Source of the DNA: Erwinia amylovora | GTDB taxonomy: Bacteria > Pseudomonadota > Gammaproteobacteria > Enterobacterales > Enterobacteriaceae | DNA: 64,000 nt | NCBI RefSeq assembly: GCF_017161565.1 | Contig: NZ_CP066796.1 | Span: 1,550,001-1,614,000 of the forward strand | Reading direction: 5' to 3' | Shown here: one piece after another, positions 61,974 through 64,000 of the stretch | Numbering within the stretch: position 1 is the first letter of the stretch | How the letters are laid out: each line of letters begins with the position of its first letter | Made by a program: the position numbers and the translations under genes | Notes under the pieces: generated by a model | Told to the model about the DNA's origin: nothing | The model's database searches: none | Seen by the model: only the letters and a program-made list of their open reading frames with translations

Positions 61974-62666
61974 ATAAACTACCCGCAAGCCCAACACTCA
62001 AAGTGGCTCATTGCCGTTAGATGCGGAAAAAAAATAAAATGGCTAAAATTTGTATGATTGCAGCCGAAATTTTTTCCAATCTACTGGTAAGGATCGCCTG
62101 GTTATTTAACAGGGGTAACCCAAATTGCCACCTATTCACGCAGCATTTAAGGATGAAGCGGCAATAAACAATTGGCGGCCTTCGCTATGAAAGCGGAGTG
62201 TATAGTAACGATGCATGGATCCGTTGAATAGCATAAAGAGAGCAAACCAGAAGAGCATTCTGGCAGAAACGGTGGCAGGTGAATATGATTCAAAATGGCT
62301 TGATGAGGCGAAAAAAATCGCTCCTGCTGGCCATATAGAAGGGCAGATACCGCCACCAATTATCGCCGTCGTCATGATGGGCCAGGGGATGTAAGTCGTG
62401 GAGTCAATCTCAGTTAACCCGGCGGGCTTAAGAGCGAGCCAAATTTGATGCGTGAATATCTGCACAACCATTCACAGAGAACTTTCGCCCGGCAAGTTAA
62501 CTATTTTTGTCCAAAAGTTGCCGGGAGTGGCACGGTGCCGTCACGCTAATCAATTTACAAACCATCGTTATGAAAACAATGGCTATAAGTGGCAGCTAGC
62601 TCTTACATGTTAGCGCAGCATGTTCACTCATGCCGATCCATGTTGAAAGCCCCCGCGCCTGCAAAA
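61974..62666 (+). other. Prophage debris between holins and dinI
   Basis: Apart from the 59-codon frame listed separately no gene is supported. The endolysin, spanin and head genes expected after holins are absent, so this is probably a deletion scar. Confidence 0.5.
62215..62394 (+). CDS. Short ORF, unrecognised, possible phage gene end
   Basis: The 59-codon frame begins MDPLNSIKRANQKSILAET and ends IAVVMMGQGM. It has a natural composition with YDSKWLDEAKKIAPAGHIEG in the middle. No clear ribosome binding site is present, so it may be a fragment of a phage gene. I cannot name it. Confidence 0.4.
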   Translation: MDPLNSIKRANQKSILAETVAGEYDSKWLDEAKKIAPAGHIEGQIPPPIIAVVMMGQGM

Positions 62667-62912
62667 TTAAAACTCTGCCATCACCAGCCACTGATCGGTT
62701 TCTTCAAACATCTCTTCTATAATACGCAGCAGGGTGGATTTATCACTTTTGCTGGCATCGGTTTTAACACCATTAGCCTGCATGGGTTTTACTTTGACCT
62801 GCGCATCCGGGAATACGCGCTGAACCCGTTTTTCCAACTCGTTAAGAATTAGCTGTTCAGCATTAGGCAGTCCGGCCACGTTGCGTTTGTCATAGATCAA
62901 TTCAACGAACAT
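62667..62912 (-). CDS. DinI-like SOS protein
   Basis: The 81-residue protein matches the DinI family, which modulates RecA filaments and UmuD cleavage. Typical parts are MFVELIYDKRNVAGLPNAEQLILNEL, RVFPDAQVKVKP, and the acidic C-terminus IEEMFEETDQWLVMAEF. A LexA box lies 19 bases upstream. DinI-like genes occur both on the chromosome and at the ends of prophages. The holins next door favour a prophage origin here. Confidence 0.92.
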   Translation of the reverse strand: MFVELIYDKRNVAGLPNAEQLILNELEKRVQRVFPDAQVKVKPMQANGVKTDASKSDKSTLLRIIEEMFEETDQWLVMAEF

Positions 62913-62930
62913 TTTTGCTCCTTATTTTTA

Positions 62931-62946
62931 CTGTATAAAAATACAG
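62931..62946 (-). promoter_or_regulatory. LexA box of the dinI-like gene
   Basis: CTGTATAAAAATACAG has the perfect CTGT-N8-ACAG core, with TA before it. It lies 19 bases from the start codon, so LexA would block transcription of the gene. Confidence 0.92.
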
Positions 62947-63187
62947 GCATATGCTGCCAGGTTCAATAAATTTTTTTTTAAAATTTCATACAGTGCAGAG
63001 CCGTAACGTTGTAATTCTACTGCTGGCTAGTAACAGGGGCAATCAAGCGCACTTTGGAAAACGCTCACAGGCCGTGCCGGCTGCCATAACTTGAATTTTG
63101 ATGGGGAAATATGAAACATGTATTGCCGGGTGAAGGTTAAAAAGCCCAATGTCAATTAATGCGGGTGGGGTGATGGCCGGATTTAAC

Positions 63188-63862
63188 TTAGCCCCCGTCG
63201 TTAGATGCCGAGATAAGGCACAGATCAATCGGGTTATTTTCTGCATCGTCAAGCAGTGCCAGCCACTGGCGCAAATCGACTTCGTGCCAGCCCTGGCGCC
63301 CCACCGTGGTGCTCATCAGGACAACGTCCGGACGGAGTGCGCGATAAAATTTCAGCGTCTGACGCAGTGCACGCGTGTTACTTTCCGCGGCGCGTACTGT
63401 TACCCAGCGCTGGTGTGAAAGCGTGACGGTGTCACCGACGAACAAATAGGTCTTGCCGTAGGGTGAAGCGTAAAGATAGCTGGAGCTGCCGGGGGTATGT
63501 CCTGGCGTTGGCACTACATGAAAACTACCACAGTGGACTTCAGCGCTATTAAACGTAGCATCTGCTTCGGCATAGCGGCTGACATGGCCAATCGCGCGTA
63601 CATGACAGTATAAAGCACTGTTAAAGCGACACTGTAGTTGATGCGTTGCCGGTCCTGCTTCATGCCAGTGAGTCAGGTAATGGCGGATAATGCCGCCGCG
63701 TTCGGCAATAAAATCGTGATCTTCTGGATTCTCCACGCGCGATATCAGTATGTTGCCGCGTAAATGCTGCAATAAGAAACCGTGCATCATTAGATCTGGC
63801 TCATGTTTATTGAGGGTAACCTCAGGAGTGGAAATCCACAGATCTTCATATAACTGCTTCAT
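63188..63862 (-). CDS. Metallo-beta-lactamase-fold protein with degenerate metal site
   Basis: The 224-residue protein has the MBL fold: LTHWHEAGPATH (His65, His67), PTPGHTPGSSSYLY with His122, and FVGDTV with Asp144. The standard HxHxDH is reduced to HWHEAG, lacking the Asp-His pair, and the last His of motif 5 is absent (VVLMSTTVG). A two-metal hydrolase is therefore doubtful. The ATG overlaps the stop of the upstream gene, so both are probably co-translated. The function is not known. Confidence 0.75.
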   Translation of the reverse strand: MKQLYEDLWISTPEVTLNKHEPDLMMHGFLLQHLRGNILISRVENPEDHDFIAERGGIIRHYLTHWHEAGPATHQLQCRFNSALYCHVRAIGHVSRYAEADATFNSAEVHCGSFHVVPTPGHTPGSSSYLYASPYGKTYLFVGDTVTLSHQRWVTVRAAESNTRALRQTLKFYRALRPDVVLMSTTVGRQGWHEVDLRQWLALLDDAENNPIDLCLISASNDGG

Positions 63863-64000
63863 GCCCGATCTCCTGGCAACGGGCGCAGCACAGGATATGC
63901 TGATAGCTGCAGGGTAGCGGATGTTTCATGAACCCTCAGCAAACCGTGCGCGCCAACTGGCAGCGTGACGGTGTCGGCATCGTGTCCAAATGCCAGCCCG
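63859..64000 (-). CDS. C-terminal part of an unrecognised protein, cut by window edge
   Basis: Only the last 46 residues are inside the window (LRVHETSATLQLSAYPVLRP near the end). The frame is open to base 64000 and its TGA overlaps the ATG of the MBL-fold gene. The segment is too short to name. Confidence 0.6.
   Translation of the reverse strand, partial: GLAFGHDADTVTLPVGAHGLLRVHETSATLQLSAYPVLRPLPGDRA

Noticed and set aside
58081..63187. attL/attR repeats of a prophage at icd
   Set aside because: I looked for a second copy of the icd 3' end and found none, and there is no integrase gene.

Overview
The window is chromosomal DNA of an enterobacterium, most likely Erwinia in the amylovora/pyrifoliae/tasmaniensis group. 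This rests on three things: the E. coli-like order of the pabC-to-ndh and lolCDE-to-icd genes, an RcsA that I recall as almost identical to that of E. amylovora, and a glucosylglycerate-type gene pair. No database search was run, so the species is a judgement from memory.

Layout. Bases 1-9368 hold the conserved chain pabC-mltG-tmk-holB-ycfH-ptsG-hinT-ycfL-lpoB-thiK-nagZ. A PrpF-family gene of different base composition (9771-10859) then sits where ycfP lies in E. coli. Next come ndh, ycfJ and mfd. Between mfd and lolC, which are close together in E. coli, lies a block of about 24-28 kb. It holds a glycosyl-3-phosphoglycerate synthase/phosphatase operon, an orphan M15 endolysin, a Pmp3-type membrane peptide, rcsA, the full fliE / fliFGHIJK-LMNOPQR flagellar cluster, a cheV-like gene, small ORFs, a phage Q antiterminator, a tailspike-like beta-helix protein and a MASE1-GGEEF diguanylate cyclase. 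From 41785 the conserved backbone resumes: lolCDE, a decayed nagK, cobB, the divergent ydcO/sutR pair, roxA, phoQ-phoP, purB-hflD-mnmA-nudJ-rluE and icd.

Downstream of icd (58087-63187) is a low-GC accessory stretch. It contains a GT9 glycosyltransferase broken by one frameshift in an A tract, a mig-14-type gene, two holins behind a tR'-like terminator, an unrecognised 59-residue ORF and a dinI-like gene with a perfect LexA core. The window ends with a metallo-beta-lactamase-fold protein that has lost metal ligands, and the tail of a coupled upstream gene.

How the parts fit. The genes describe cell-wall and envelope upkeep (mltG, lpoB, nagZ, lolCDE), central metabolism (ptsG, ndh, icd, purB), and lifestyle switching between motility (fli, cheV), exopolysaccharide (rcsA), c-di-GMP, osmolyte synthesis and envelope stress (phoPQ, mig-14). 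Several regulatory sites can be read directly: an SgrS pairing region at ptsG, an RcsAB box upstream of rcsA, a PhoP box with ideal spacing at phoPQ, a PurR operator inside purB, a 19-bp perfect inverted repeat between ydcO and sutR, and a LexA box at dinI. Prophage pieces occur in three separate places (19.9 kb, 37-40 kb, 61-63 kb), none of them a complete phage.
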